Below are positions 1-11,427 of a stretch of 64,000 nt of DNA, one piece after another. A program made the position numbers and the translations under genes. Below the pieces are notes generated by a model, which saw nothing but the letters and a program-made list of their open reading frames with translations, was not told where the DNA came from and made no database searches. Within the stretch, counting starts at the first letter, position 1. Every line of letters starts with the position of its first letter. The stretch comes from Phorcus lineatus (lineage: Eukaryota > Mollusca > Gastropoda > Trochida > Trochidae). The stretch is taken from NCBI GenBank assembly GCA_921293015.1, contig OV121088.1, forward strand, positions 18,079,645 through 18,143,644. The letters are read 5' to 3'.

Positions 1-742
1 TTGTGAATAAATACTTAAAGATTTTAATTAGAAGTTTAGACAACTCTTGGTGGCCTAGATGTCAAATCCCTGGTCACATATTGAATAATAAACTATGTAT
101 ACACAAGTACAGCGCCTTCAAACATTAATTAGTCGGTGTTCGGTTTCCATGAAGCATTAAAGTGTGCATGTGAATACACTGCGGTTCATTTCAGTCATCA
201 ATCAAAATCACTGATAGGGGAATGTGGCTCCCGGGGACGACAATCTCGTGACATTAATGTTTCTCTCTACAGGACTTGCCTGCTATGAATCAACACTGGT
301 TTCAGACAATCTTATAGGCTTTATGTGCTTTTTCCTTGGCCTTTGACAATTTTCCTCCATAGCTTTCAGGTTAATAAAACAGTTTGACATAAGTTAATGA
401 GGTTAGTAGAATAATAAATATCTGAATTTTAGAAAGGGTTGTGATATACATAAAGGAAAAAGATGTAATTTTCTGCAAAATGTCATATTTGGTATACCTG
501 ATGAGACTTTTTTGTTCAAACCCCCCAGTCTGAACAAAAAACACTAAAATTCCTGGATCTGCCCCTGGTCTATACAATGAACTATAAAAGATAACACATG
601 TATGTTCAGAAGTACAAAACACATGTAAGGACATAAAGAAATAGAATTGTCTTGATAAGAAAGTTTAAATTTAAGAGCTTTGCTCTTCATATTTGCTGGG
701 CGAAAGTGCTTAAATCACTGTTGTCATGATATGGATACTGAC
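1..742. other. Edge region left of the second exon of the minus-strand gene
   Basis: AT-rich sequence. If the minus-strand gene at 743-4293 is real, this is its next intron, with further exons beyond the window. I see no convincing extra exon here. If exon 2 were not spliced at 743, its frame would run a few codons further (VSIHIMTTVI) and stop, so a terminal exon is an alternative. Confidence 0.4.
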
Positions 743-809
743 CCTCTCAGGTATCCGGCCATCCACTACAACTCCTCCAAGTGCTGTGTATGGAGCTTCG
801 TTTACCGCT
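743..809 (-). CDS. Coding exon 2 of an unrecognised gene (partial)
   Basis: On the minus strand a pyrimidine-rich stretch ends in tttcag at 810-811. It is followed by 67 nt of open frame ending AGG|gtcagt at 743. The first base completes the codon left split by the exon at 4193-4293 (CG+A, Arg), so the two exons join in frame. The exon reads on as AVNEAPYTALGGVVVDGRIP and then ER. Codon choice is more mixed than in the AT-rich surroundings. I do not recognise the protein. The hydrophobic LGGVVVDGRIP stretch faintly recalls the start of a paired domain (LGGVFVNGRPLP), but the exon size does not fit Pax genes and I do not call it one. Another exon could lie between the two. The donor gtcagt is acceptable but not ideal. 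Confidence 0.5.
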
Positions 810-3800
810 CTGAAATGTCAAAAATAAGTTAGTTTTCTAATTCTACAAATTCAAAAGTTACCACAGTCATAAACAATTCTTGGTTTTTTTTAGGTCAAGA
901 GTGATTATTTAGAGGTATCATGTTTTCATGTTTTTATGAAATTGACCAATATATGTATGTATATATAGTAAAAAGACAAAATTCTTACAAGAAGGACAGT
1001 ATCCTTGTGTAATGGGTTTTCAGTCAGATAAGAAAGACTGGCCTTTATCACCGAAAATTTGAATGCATCAAGAAAAAATTATCCTAAATCCTTTGAGTGC
1101 TAATTTCATATGAAATCTATGAATATAACATATTTAAACCAATAACTTGGCATGCCTTTAACAAAATTTTAATCGAATTTACAAGGCAGTATATTAAAGT
1201 CAACATTCAAAAGTGGCACAAAAACTTAACAAAAACTATTCCAGTGATATTTTCAAATAAATGCGTCTTAAATTGAAAAGCCGCTAAGCAAAAATATTTC
1301 ATATGGAAACCTGCTAAAAAATGTAGGATATGGCTTGGAGATATGTTTTACCATTCTTCTCATGTGTATAGTACCAATTAAAGAATTCTTTAAACATGTG
1401 ACAATAGCTTCTAAAGCACTTGCTGCCAAAATCACTAAAATAGCATTGACTGTTTTGAAAATGCGTTAGAAAAGATAATCTGAAAAATGTAAATATCAGC
1501 AAACCTAACTTTTATCAAAATAATATTTTTGGAGGTTTCTATCTTAAAATGCAGAATTTTTGTAAATCCACTGAAAATAAGGTGTTTTATTGCCTAAATG
1601 ATATCGCCAAAGGTTCGGAAAGTTCCATCTAATCTTTTCGCTTGTATCCCAGGCTCAAAATATTTATCAAAATGATTTCAGACATCCCAAAACACTCAGT
1701 GAGTCGTTCATGTAGAATAATATCAAGGTTTTTAGGCAACATGCATCAACTGGTCATCAATAGAGAGCATGCTTTCCAAAGTTAAATGCTCAGAACAATG
1801 CTGCATGCGTCGTTACAGAACAACAACGTCACAATTACATGTGTGACTCAAAAAAGCTGTTCTATCACTTTGTCAAATGTGTTAGTCACATTTATTTCAT
1901 GTTTCTTGAACATTTGTTACTTAAATCAAACTATTACACGTCAGTAGAAAAAAAATGTCAAATGGTCTAAACTGTCCAAAGCAAGGTCATTTAGACACAA
2001 TGTCAATGTCTCAACATTTACTGAAATATTCACTTTAAATGTACAAATATTCAGAAAAATTTTACTTATTGGTTGTTTCATTTCGTTGATGATTTAAGAT
2101 ATTTTGGTGCATCCTATATTCCTAACCTGAGAGTAAACATTTCCGTAGAGACAAATATTTCGCTAATGTCTTTCATGAATCTATTATTATATCTCCACAA
2201 AAGATAAACTACCTACAATTAATTGTTTATTCTTATGAAATGAATAAAATAACATACAGAAATTTTTTATTTTAAAACAAATTTTTTGCCGACATTGCAC
2301 TTATTATTAAGGCAGCGACTAGTCAAAAGTGTCAAAAAGTTCAGTCGACATCGGGTGGTTTTTTTATAGCCTCTGGCAGTTTGCTATATATATATATATG
2401 TTCAACATATTTTTTATAGTAGCAAAAAATGTCATGTTAGAAAGATATGGCAAAGAGTAAAGAAGTAGAAGAAATATGACTGGACATTAGTAAAGTTGCT
2501 TTAAAATGAGATGTTTTCATATGTTTGCCATCATTAGTGTTTCTTAGCTTGATATATAAAAGTTGCCTACCTTTGAACCTTCTGTTGAAATTACCCCACC
2601 TGGTTACCCAATTGTCAGATTTGTTTAGAAAAGAGAAAAATTGACTGACTGTAACACATGCCGATTGAAAACAGATGACACGACGATAGTATTTATTATA
2701 AAAATTGTTTTCTTTTAAAACAGAAGTTAGAAACTGAAGGAAATGTAACGGTAAGGTAAAATTAACATCATTACACACATTTTAAACAGATTAGATTGTA
2801 GAGCATCAATTACCCTGGAGTAACCTGTTTTCATGGTATTTGCAAAAGATGTATATTCTCTCTAACCCCTTACTGCCCCTAGCCAGTTAGTATTTATTTT
2901 ATTGACCAGTTGCTCTGCATGGATCCAATAAGGAAATGATCAATATTTCATCAATCTATTCATTGATTCTATTCAGTGATGAAAATCAAATGAAATTTCA
3001 TACTTTTCACTTAACACATTTTTTGGACAAAATGTATGATTGATTTTCAAAAATACAATCCCTACATATTTTTTCAAACAATGACTTCCAGTAAACATAT
3101 GTTTTTCTTATCCTCAATCTCCTGACTTTTGAACATAATAATTCTTCTATTGATAAATATATGGAATAATAGAAAGTATAATTCCTATATATATTGCTAT
3201 ATTTTGTATGATTTTCTGGTGCAATGAGAGTAAGTTATTGCTTGAACAGTTAAACTTTGCTTTGCTTGTTCATATTTAATCTTTAGCTACATAAAATGCA
3301 AAGTATTTGGTGACTAGAAGATTTTCTAATTCTAACATAAAATATACTTTAAGCAGCCTATTGATTTCTTTACTTTAGCAAAAATAAGACATATGATGCT
3401 AAATATTTGTGAAAATGAAATAATTCAATGACCCTGTTGTTTTGTATTCATCAGATAACATTCAGGTTTCATGATCTTTAATCATTCAAGGTGTAATATA
3501 ATTTAACAGTCTACAACACCTGTAAATATTTTTTAACACATGGCAACATCAATTTAAATGATATTGTACACTTTGATCTGTGTTTGAAAAACAGCAAAAA
3601 TTTAAGTTGTGGCATGTGTTGTATTGTCATAATTTTACTTAATCGAAATACCATGAAAACAGGTGTCACCAAATGAATTAATAAATATTGGCAATTTCGT
3701 TTTTAAAGTACCAATTAGATTCAACAAAAGAATAAAACAACTGTTTATTCAACATTCAATAGTGGTAAAATATGTACTCTATCACTTTATGATATTCAGG

Positions 3801-4192
3801 ATGCTTGTAATTATTGGCAATAATGTTTATAGAAATGTATTTCTTAATACGACGGAAACAGGTAACACAAGGGTAATATTTACAGATGGCAAAGTACGCA
3901 AGTGCAAACTTGGAAAGTTTAAATAAGTTTATAAATCCGTTGAATAAACATCACAAACATAAACTACGTCTTCTAATCGCCTTCGCAAACTGTATAGAAG
4001 TGTCGGCAAACAAAGCCATTGAATTACTAACTTACAAGAGGCCCTACACTCTCAACCATCCAGTCACTGTTGACATTCGCTCCTCCGTCAAACTTAACTT
4101 GACAATACCCAGTCCTTCAAACCGTCATAAAGTGAGTTTATCAAACACACGGTTAACGGCTCAGGTAATAAATTATACAAATATGTACTTAC
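810..4192 (-). other. Putative intron of the minus-strand gene
   Basis: 3,383 nt of AT-rich sequence between a consensus donor (gtaagt, at 4192-4187 on the minus strand) and an acceptor (tttcag at about 815-810). It holds a short TA microsatellite near 2385-2399. Open frames at 3663-3926 and 3886-4197 (+) show no family resemblance and are read as chance. Confidence 0.45.
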
Positions 4193-4293
4193 CGTGAATA
4201 TGAAATAGCTGTCTGTGGTGCTTTAGGTGGAATAGACGGGAAATAGGAGTTTGTAACTTTGAGCTGGGAGTATGTGCCGCTCGCGCCCGCCAT
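4193..4293 (-). CDS. First coding exon of an unrecognised gene
   Basis: On the minus strand an ATG at 4293-4291 sits in a good animal context (caagATGG). It opens 33 codons beginning MAGASGTYSQLKV and ending TAISYS, followed by CG|gtaagtac, an almost perfect splice donor. The length of 101 nt leaves phase 2, which the exon at 743-809 completes exactly. The ATG follows a CpG-richer stretch (about 4294-4400), as expected of a promoter-proximal exon. No signal peptide, membrane segment or known domain is visible in these residues, which are rich in Ser, Pro and Thr and look disordered. I do not recognise the product. The gene runs leftward, away from the HMX gene. Confidence rests on the Kozak context, the donor and the matching phase. 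Confidence 0.6.
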
Positions 4294-4420
4294 CTTGATT
4301 CCGTCGCTAAGCACGCTTCTGCGGGACTGTTCTCGTGCACACTCACGCTGATTGCTGTGGTTATTTTTAGCTCGAAACCTGGCGGCTCAAGACCGGAAAA
4401 AAACGAAGAAAATAAGTTAC
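4294..4420 (-). promoter_or_regulatory. Probable promoter/5' UTR of the minus-strand gene
   Basis: GC- and CpG-richer than the flanks (for example gcgcccgc and cgtcgctaagcacgc), directly upstream of the ATG at 4293. No TATA box is evident. From about 4421 to 4760 the sequence returns to AT-rich with nothing recognisable. Confidence 0.4.
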
Positions 4421-4764
4421 GGAAATCCTGAAAAATAAGTTAATCTTTTAACATAGCATAAGAATGAAAGTATAACGTAACCAAATAGGAAACACAATGA
4501 AACAGTTATAAGGATAAAGTTTTTTTGATAAATAAAAAATAAGCAAAATTTAGGATGTCTGTAAAGTAGGCCTATCTGTCTATAGAAAGTAGACAGCAAT
4601 GCTATTTAAAATGAAATAATTGTATCTTGGCTCGACCATTTCATCGATTTGAAGAAAGTGCAATTAACACATAATCGCGATAATACCGTTCATATTTAAG
4701 TTAATTGAAAAATCACAATTTTTAAGTTGCTACTTAATTAAAACATGATATGAAGGCAACTTAA

Positions 4765-5240
4765 AGAGCCACTCCGTGATTTTCATAACATAGGGCCTAT
4801 TATTTACCTTTGATACGAACCTAAATGTCATATGTGGTGATATAAAATCAAAACATCTTAACTTTTCATGACCAAAAGACAGATATATGACAAATATTGG
4901 TTTTCAATGAAAATCTAAAAACAGCCTTATAAATGCACAGAGGTGTAGATATCACGTCCAATATACATGGATACTAGTTATATAACCTAACAAACACTAT
5001 CAACTCCTAACTGCCCTCCTGGCTGTTTTAGGTAAGTCTCCAAAATTACGTTTGACTATTTGACGCGCGCCACTGTCCAGTTTTCGATCATAATTGCGAC
5101 GTTCTACCTTCATATTGTCACTGTACAAAACAATTTAGCTTTATAATGTTTCTTTTTGGTAACAGTCGATACTTCGCGATCAAATGACACCACTGATTAA
5201 GTTTGGCATATATGACTCCAACAACTCACGGAGTGGCTCT
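4765..5240. mobile_element. TTAA-flanked MITE, copy 1
   Basis: A 476-bp non-coding element with terminal inverted repeats AGAGCCACTCCGTGA at the left end and the complement TCACGGAGTGGCTCT at the right end. TTAA borders both ends (4761-4764 and 5241-5244). A copy of almost the same length (475 bp) lies at 45858-46332 and a diverged one at 6095-6532, all in the same orientation. No transposase frame is present, so it would depend on an enzyme elsewhere. Because TTAA is its own complement, the window cannot show whether it is a target duplication (piggyBac-like) or the outermost part of the TIR. The open frame at 5184-5411 partly overlaps the element and is not a gene. Confidence 0.85.
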
Positions 5241-5244
5241 TTAA

Positions 5245-6094
5245 TTAATGTCCACAATACGCGTCACAGATCAACTACAAAACCTTATCTCTGGGATATA
5301 AACAACATAACTCATACATTTATTATAAATATATATATGGGGCCTGAGAAAAAAGGCCCATTTAGCGTGATACCTCGATCGTTTTCTAGGAAGTTTTCAT
5401 TGCAATATTAAACCAGATACAGATGTCAATTTTCGGGCAAAATGAAGATGACTTGAATCTATAGTTTGCACTTTCGGCCAAAATCAATCACTGATCCATT
5501 GAAATTGTCTATCACATGAAAATAAATGCTAACTTCAATAATATATTTCTGCCAAAGAAAGAGTCTAACTCCGGTGAAATATTACGGTGTCACTTTTAAA
5601 TAGAGAGGGCCGGTGGATTTGCAATCATACGGTATGAGTGTCAGAATTTCAAAAATTTCAGAATTATTCATTTTATTCCATTCAAACGCATAGAAATATT
5701 GGTAAACCTGCCTGAATTCCTTGCGAGGGCATGCTACACGTGCATGTTTGTGTCGACAGCTAGACTAATTAGTTTTCTCAAGTTTAGAAAATGTGCATGA
5801 CGAGTGCAGTTTGATATAATTTTATCATCACATATTCATTTCCAAGTTTTATTCATATCTATGAGCGACTGATAGGCATACGTTTATTGAAGAAAATTCA
5901 GTAATGTTTTGGACAAATTTGCTCATAAGTAGACGCAGTCATCGAGACAAAATCGAGTTAACTCCCTTTCCCCTTTGAACACCGACAGGAAATAGGAAAA
6001 GCGCCGTACAATCACCATGAGCTCTTTGAGATAGAAACACTTGGAGACAAATGTGTTTCGTTCGACGAATCTCGATGTTACTTATTTGATCTAA
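5245..6094. other. AT-rich intergenic sequence, nothing recognised
   Basis: No gene, repeat or RNA found. It separates two copies of the same MITE family. Confidence 0.5.
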
Positions 6095-6532
6095 AGAGAC
6101 AATCCATTTTTTTATGTCATTGTATTTGGCTTCCATACGTGTTAAAACACCAACCTTGAAGATATTTATTCAAAACATCTCACATTCTAAAATGTCAAAT
6201 ATATGATAAATATCACATAGTTTTCAATTAGAACACCCTTTAATCTATGTGCCCACACCGAAATTCCATTTTCCATTTAAATGGACAGTATTGATATCAC
6301 CTTTCAAACACTTTCAAGTAAACGTTTACTCTGTCTGCTTTAGATGAATTAAAATTTGTTTATTTTTTTGGCCATGTCCGGTTTTCCCTATTGATCAGAA
6401 GCGCGACTTTGGACCTTTATAGTTTCAAGTTACTAAAACAATTAGCACTGAAGTAAATAATCAATTTTTTTAATTGACACCATTCATAAAGTTTGGCAAA
6501 AATGTAACTCCAAAACCTCACGGAATGCCTCT
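6095..6532. mobile_element. TTAA-flanked MITE, copy 3 (diverged)
   Basis: It aligns end to end with the element at 4765-5240. The left end AGAGACAATCC matches AGAGCCACTCC. Internal stretches such as the run near 6165-6235 (AAACATCT, ATATATGA, TTTTCAAT) and the right-hand block (GACACCATTCATAAAGTTTGG) are shared. The right end reads CTCACGGAATGCCTCT against CTCACGGAGTGGCTCT. It is shorter (438 bp) and has many substitutions, so it is older than the other two copies. The flanking TTAA is degraded at both ends. Confidence 0.65.
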
Positions 6533-6535
6533 TAA

Positions 6536-7574
6536 AACGGTCTCGTTACATCAAACATTGTTTTGTAGATGTGCGAACGAATGATACAAATACGCAGAAA
6601 AAAATCACATATCACTGAATTTCTCAACATGTACTTCTTTTTTAAATTCGGATATCGCATTAATCCTAACAACTGATCATTATAGAGAAATATCGGAGGT
6701 GAACGATTACAGAATTAACATAAATAAATCGCATTGATTTCTACACATTTTTGTCGTTTAGAATTCCAGCCAATATTAAAGAGGGTAATATCACATACGC
6801 TTCTATTCTATTCTGCCCAAAACAACATGTGTGCAAAATGAAACATCAACAGTTGATTGAATATGATATGTACACTTGAATTCTAAAAAGTTATCGTTTA
6901 AAACGTCGATGAAGTTGGATTATTTTTTCCAATTGAGAGAAATGTATGGATATCAATTTGTATATGACAAAGCTGTCGTTATATCATTTATGTATTTACA
7001 AGTGAACGCGAACAGTGATAACATAAGTCATCGTCATTGCTGCTTAATAAATGGTTTATTTCATCGATAGATCGTTTGCTGATTAAATAAAACTCTTTGA
7101 AAGGGTAACTGTGTGTTGGCGATATAACCAAACACACGTGCCATTAGACCTACGCGTAAAGAACAAATAGCTTGACAACGAATGTAAAATCTTATCGTCA
7201 CCATAATATTAATTCTTCTAAAATAAAATGGACGAACAAATAAACCTACACACAATTAACTCTCGACAAGGCGGGCTTATTTGCAATTATGGAACATTTA
7301 ATATATATGCTCTCTCAACTACCGCCATGTTTGAAGTTGGCACTATGCCTGAACAAGCTGTATGACTAGTTCATTAAGAAAGTAATTAAATCCAGCGACT
7401 TATTGCATTCGGAATTAAAACTTGAACAATGCACGTCTGGCTTTATTACCTTTTAAACAGATACAACTTGAAGTTCCGAAGTCACTTTACGTGTATTTGC
7501 AATTAATTTCATCGACAGCCACCGATGTAGAAGTGATTAAGTCGACCCACACCTGTACTTGCTGGGACCCTCTC
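6536..7574. other. AT-rich intergenic sequence, nothing recognised
   Basis: No gene or repeat supported. A minus-strand ATGGCGG at about 7329-7323 opens only 13 codons and has no convincing donor. Confidence 0.5.
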
Positions 7575-7692
7575 TAAGTGGACTACCTTGTCAAATACAT
7601 GTATATCTAGTCATATATAAGTATGTGCATCTACCTTTCCAAGTGGAATAACTGTCATATACATGTATATATATGTAGTCATATATAAGTCT

Positions 7693-7724
<32 letters not shown>

Positions 7725-7752
7725 GTCATATATAAGTATGTGTGTCTATCTC

Positions 7753-7783
<31 letters not shown>

Positions 7784-7785
7784 TT
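7575..7785. repeat. Degenerate minisatellite with TA and TCTG/TCTA microsatellites
   Basis: About three copies of a unit containing ATACATGTATAT and GTCATATATAAGT, interrupted by a TA run (about 7700-7723). It ends in TCTG and TCTA runs (about 7745-7784). No coding content. Confidence 0.75.
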
Positions 7786-9930
7786 CCGGCGAATCTGCAA
7801 GGAAACCATAACGCCGTGAGGGGCAAGAATCCAAACTAATCTCACCAGCCGTCACGAACGGCACATCTTTACTCGAATTTGCATTCACATTTATATACAA
7901 TTCTTTTTCGTAGATTATCAATTATTTATATAAAAGGATCAGAGCGTGCTTTATCAATAGTTCTCCTTTGTCACTGTCTTTGATTTATTCTTTGTTCCTT
8001 TCTTCAATGCGACATTCATCCATACATTGAATTCGCTCATTCTTTTTATTTCTTAACTTTCACTGATATCATTCATACAAAATTATTTATTTGTGAATTG
8101 AAGGCAAATAGGTCTAGCCACGTACATCGATATGTTAGATAATATGAATATACGCTTAAACGAAATCGTTTCTTTCAGATCACCGCCAAATTACATACAT
8201 ATCATACACCAATGAGCAATTTCCAAATTGTCCAGAATTATATTTGTTAGTAACTGTGTGTTCTTTCAGTACCAGAAGGTGAGTCGCTGAAACAAATATA
8301 ACATTGAAGGACATGTTTGCCCAACAAATCGAAATAAAAACATCTCCATTGATAAAGTAAAGACAAATTTGTACGAATCAGAAAAAAATGATACCGAGCA
8401 AACGATTGACCTTTTGCTCTATGTACGCGGTCAATTGAACTTTCGAGTGTCGAAATGAAACAAAATGACATTAACACTTCAAATCACTGAGGTTTGGATA
8501 ATTTTGCAAACATCTCATTTTTAACAAATCTGGTATATAAGTTTAAATTGATATGTTAATTGTCCACTAAACTGTACTCTGTTAAGTTCAAAATAAAAGC
8601 CATTATAGAATTTCAAAAGCTATATTGCGAACTTCAATTCACTTTCGTGACTCAGTATCAGTTTAATCAAGAAAGTATTATAGTTATAGTTATAGTTATA
8701 GTTATAGTATGAAAGTTTATATACATCACATAAAATGCGAATATGCTTCAGGTTCTGTTTTTAATGTTTTAGGAATACTCTGACTCGGGTGCTTGTATGT
8801 CCACAGCGTCTCACTTATAGTGGTAAAACTGTCAGTGGAAACTAAAACCATTCACATTTTTGTACTGAGAGCGCTATTTTGTCATCTAGGTTAACAAAAC
8901 TGTTGACATGAAACGTTCCTGTGTAAATTGGTATTCTTAAATTATCTCCGTCCGATAAAAACAAGACTTCCCATTCAGAAATTCGATTCGTCTGTTTATT
9001 TTCTAAACGATTTTTGATAATGTATTTCTTTCCCACTTACTTTATTCAGGAAATTTCGTTTAAACCAACGTCTTATTTGTAATTATGATAAAAGATCAAC
9101 AACCGCGTGGTTTAAGTAGACAACGAACAAATGCGTTGACACAGTTTTAATAACTTCAAAACTGTTTGAAAACAGGAAATGATTAAACCTGAAACACATT
9201 CACTTTATCTGTGCTGTGTATCAACTCAGTCATCTTTGCTGAAGGTAGTTCAGTTTAGTTCGTCTTTATATACGTTATGAAACTAAAAACGTCGATCGAT
9301 TACCAATTGTTTACATCGACATCGTGTGCATGCCTGTGTACGCGTATGTAAACAATAAAGAAGGCAATGCGTGTTGGTAAGATGCACCCAACACCGAATG
9401 AATCAATATATACATCATGAGTCTTTGTTTTCTTTTTCATCTTTGGTTTCATATACAACAACCTTAGGCATACACATTGCATTTTAATCCACGAGATCGC
9501 CATCGTTTGAAAAATAGTAAATTGAATTATTTTTCAAACCATAATTTCTTCAGAGAATGCTTACTTTGAGGGGACCATGCACATGAAAGAAGTAGAGCCA
9601 CTGGCTATGTAGCTCATCGGCCTTTGTATTGTTGATGTTCAAGACTAAGATACCTACCCGTTTTGCTTTTGTTAAATCACCATAACAAAGCCCCGCGCCA
9701 CGTCCATTTGATTGGATGCAGGACCGTGACATTTAAACATCTCAATCTCCATCCTACAAGGTCGAGATCAAACTTTGAGCATTGATGGTTTCTTGAAAAA
9801 AGACGAAAAATTATTGAGGGTGGACACCATGCCACGCCCCTATTTGTAGGGGATCCAGCCCAATTAAAAAAAAGTGAGTCTTCATGTCATGTAATAATAC
9901 ACAAGGTGCATGCTCAAAGCGCATATATAT
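7786..9930. other. AT-rich intergenic sequence
   Basis: No gene supported. It includes the hexamer microsatellite at 8677-8709. The short open frames show no domain or splice structure. Confidence 0.5.
8677..8709. repeat. Hexanucleotide microsatellite (TTATAG)n
   Basis: About five uninterrupted TTATAG units. Confidence 0.9.
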
Positions 9931-9987
9931 ACATGTTAGAATGTAATTTACATGTTAGAATATAATATACATGTTAGAATAAAAGGT
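9931..9987. repeat. Three-copy 19-bp tandem repeat
   Basis: The unit ACATGTTAGAATATAATAT is repeated three times with few changes. Confidence 0.8.
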
Positions 9988-10095
9988 AATGGTGTGAATA
10001 ATATCTAAGAGAAGAGTATGAATTTTAGCATATGAATAAATATAGTACACAAAGTCAGATAATTCAGTCAGTGGGAAAATATAACGAAGTAATGT

Positions 10096-10227
10096 CTATG
10101 AATAATAGCTTGAAAAAAGATAAGTTTTGAGTTTTGATTCAAAAACAGTCAATGAAGGTGATATCTTGATGACGTGAGGAAGTTGATTCCAAAGTCGAGG
10201 AGCAGCATTACTGAATGATTTCTGTCA
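10096..10227 (-). pseudogene. CR1/L2-like LINE reverse-transcriptase C-terminus (3' half of the remnant)
   Basis: The minus strand reads SFSNAAPRLWNQLPHVIKI, then SPSLTVFESKLKTYLFS, followed by a stop at 10098-10096. This matches the very end of CR1/L2-type LINE polyproteins (SFS.AAP.LWN.LP..I....SL..FK..LKTYLF). An in-frame stop precedes the segment next to the MITE insertion, so it is decayed. It continues at 10516-10660 on the far side of the MITE. Confidence 0.8.
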
Positions 10228-10515
10228 ACAACTGGTAATCCTACTACATCAGCGTAATTGTCTCCGCCTTGCTCCATCATATACCCTGATATCCTTCGGC
10301 TCGTATCGCTAAATATAGCAAGCCAATGAAATGACTCGCATTCAGCAATGGCGGCACAACCCGGATGTGAGTTCAAACAAATGTCAATGTAGGCTATAAA
10401 TAGCCATGAGTAACCAGCCGTAAGTGATACGAGCGTTTTAGGCCGAAGGAGATCAGGGTATATGATGGAGCTAGGCGGAGACAAATACGCTGACGTAGCA
10501 GGATGACAACTGGTA
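10228..10515. mobile_element. 268-bp MITE inserted in a LINE remnant, with target duplications
   Basis: The direct repeat ACAACTGGTA at 10228-10237 and 10506-10515 brackets an element at 10238-10505. Its long inverted termini (about 60-75 bp) begin ATCCTACTACATCAGCG on the left and CATCCTGCTACGTCAGCG as the complement of the right. A 9-10-bp target duplication with long TIRs suggests a MULE-type non-autonomous element. It has no transposase. The minus-strand open frame covering 10149-10547 runs through LINE and MITE and is not a gene. Confidence 0.8.
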
Positions 10516-10660
10516 TTATTATAGTTTGGTATCTTTAGAAAATTCAAATTCTGTGATCGCAGAGCCTTTGCAGGGATATAGTCATTTTACATCCTTGAAA
10601 GGTATAATGGTGCGGAGTTATTTTGACATTTGTATGTAATACAGAAGATTATTATCAACA
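10516..10660 (-). pseudogene. CR1/L2-like LINE reverse-transcriptase fragment (5' half of the remnant)
   Basis: On the minus strand the frame reads ITYKCQNNSAPLYLSRM, a stop, then NDYIPAKALRSQNLNFLKIP. This corresponds to the family motif YK.LN..AP.YLS....Y.P.R.LRS....L..P, which normally lies just before the SFS.AAP.LWN segment found at 10096-10227. The MITE interrupts it exactly between these blocks. At least one in-frame stop is present. Confidence 0.75.
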
Positions 10661-10894
10661 TAGACACAAGGAAATAACGGTGGGATTTTCCTGATCAAAA
10701 AATTACTTTCAACGTAAAGATGATTGTGTTTTCATTAAAATGAAAATGCAATTTCTAATGTTCAAACAGTTTGGCGATGAGCTTACTCGCATACGTATCA
10801 TCCATACTCCAACATGCCTAATCCGGCGAGTATACCACTGTTCCTCAGCAGCTGAGCTGAAAAACATGTAACTATAGGCCCGTTTACAACAAGG

Positions 10895-11160
10895 TGAGGT
10901 ACAGTGATTTGGAGTTTATATTAGTGCCGCTTGCCAAGAGTATTTCACCTATATCGCGGCTGCTAGTGTTACTGCATATGCATTGCGGTGAAACCTGCGA
11001 GCATCGGGTGGTACTTAACTGAAATTCAGTGTAGCATTGCAACCAAACGTTACTGTGTGTAGAACAGATATTTACCACAGACAAAGTTTCCGGGCCCTGG
11101 CGGAATTCGAAGCCCGGGCCTCTTGATCCAAAGGCGCTTACTCTTTTCTTTATTTCATCC
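10895..11160 (-). mobile_element. tRNA-derived SINE, mollusc-type 3' region
   Basis: On the minus strand the 5' part reads AGCGCCTTTGGATCAAGAGG and continues with a T-arm-like CCCGGGCTTCGAATTCCG. This resembles the anticodon and T arms of a tRNA and includes a polymerase III B-box-like GGCTTCGAATTCC. About 150 nt further the 3' part contains GATATAGGTGAAATACTCTTG followed by AAGCGGCACTAATATAAAC. I recall similar segments (GATATAG.TGAAATA...GCGGCGTTAAAC) near the end of mollusc SINEs, which would need a database search to confirm. Substitutions indicate an old copy. No A box is clear, so the head is truncated or decayed. Confidence 0.6.
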
Positions 11161-11427
11161 TCTAATATCAACTGATATCACAGGAAAAATTATCAAAAAG
11201 TTTTTGTACAAAATATGGATTTCAAGATAACTAATAATTGCTATGAGGGTATTGAATATAGGAGAACTCATCAGATACCACAATCTGTCGAAATACTTAC
11301 GTATTATTCATTAAAAGTTCAAGTATGTTTGTTTTTTACATTACCATTCTTGTATAATATGTATATATAAATAAATAGCAATTGCTTTGCGTCAATCTGA
11401 TTCGCTGAACACGGTAATAGAAGTTCA

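Noticed and set aside
743..809. Paired-domain (Pax) start suggested by LGGVVVDGRIP
   Set aside because: The similarity covers about ten residues, the expected following helix is absent and the exon is too short for Pax structure.
3886..4197. 103-codon plus-strand frame ending near a CAG|gtaata donor-like site
   Set aside because: It overlaps the better-supported minus-strand exon end and has no recognisable domain or start context.
10149..10547. 132-codon minus-strand open frame
   Set aside because: Runs across a LINE fragment and a MITE, so it is a chance fusion.
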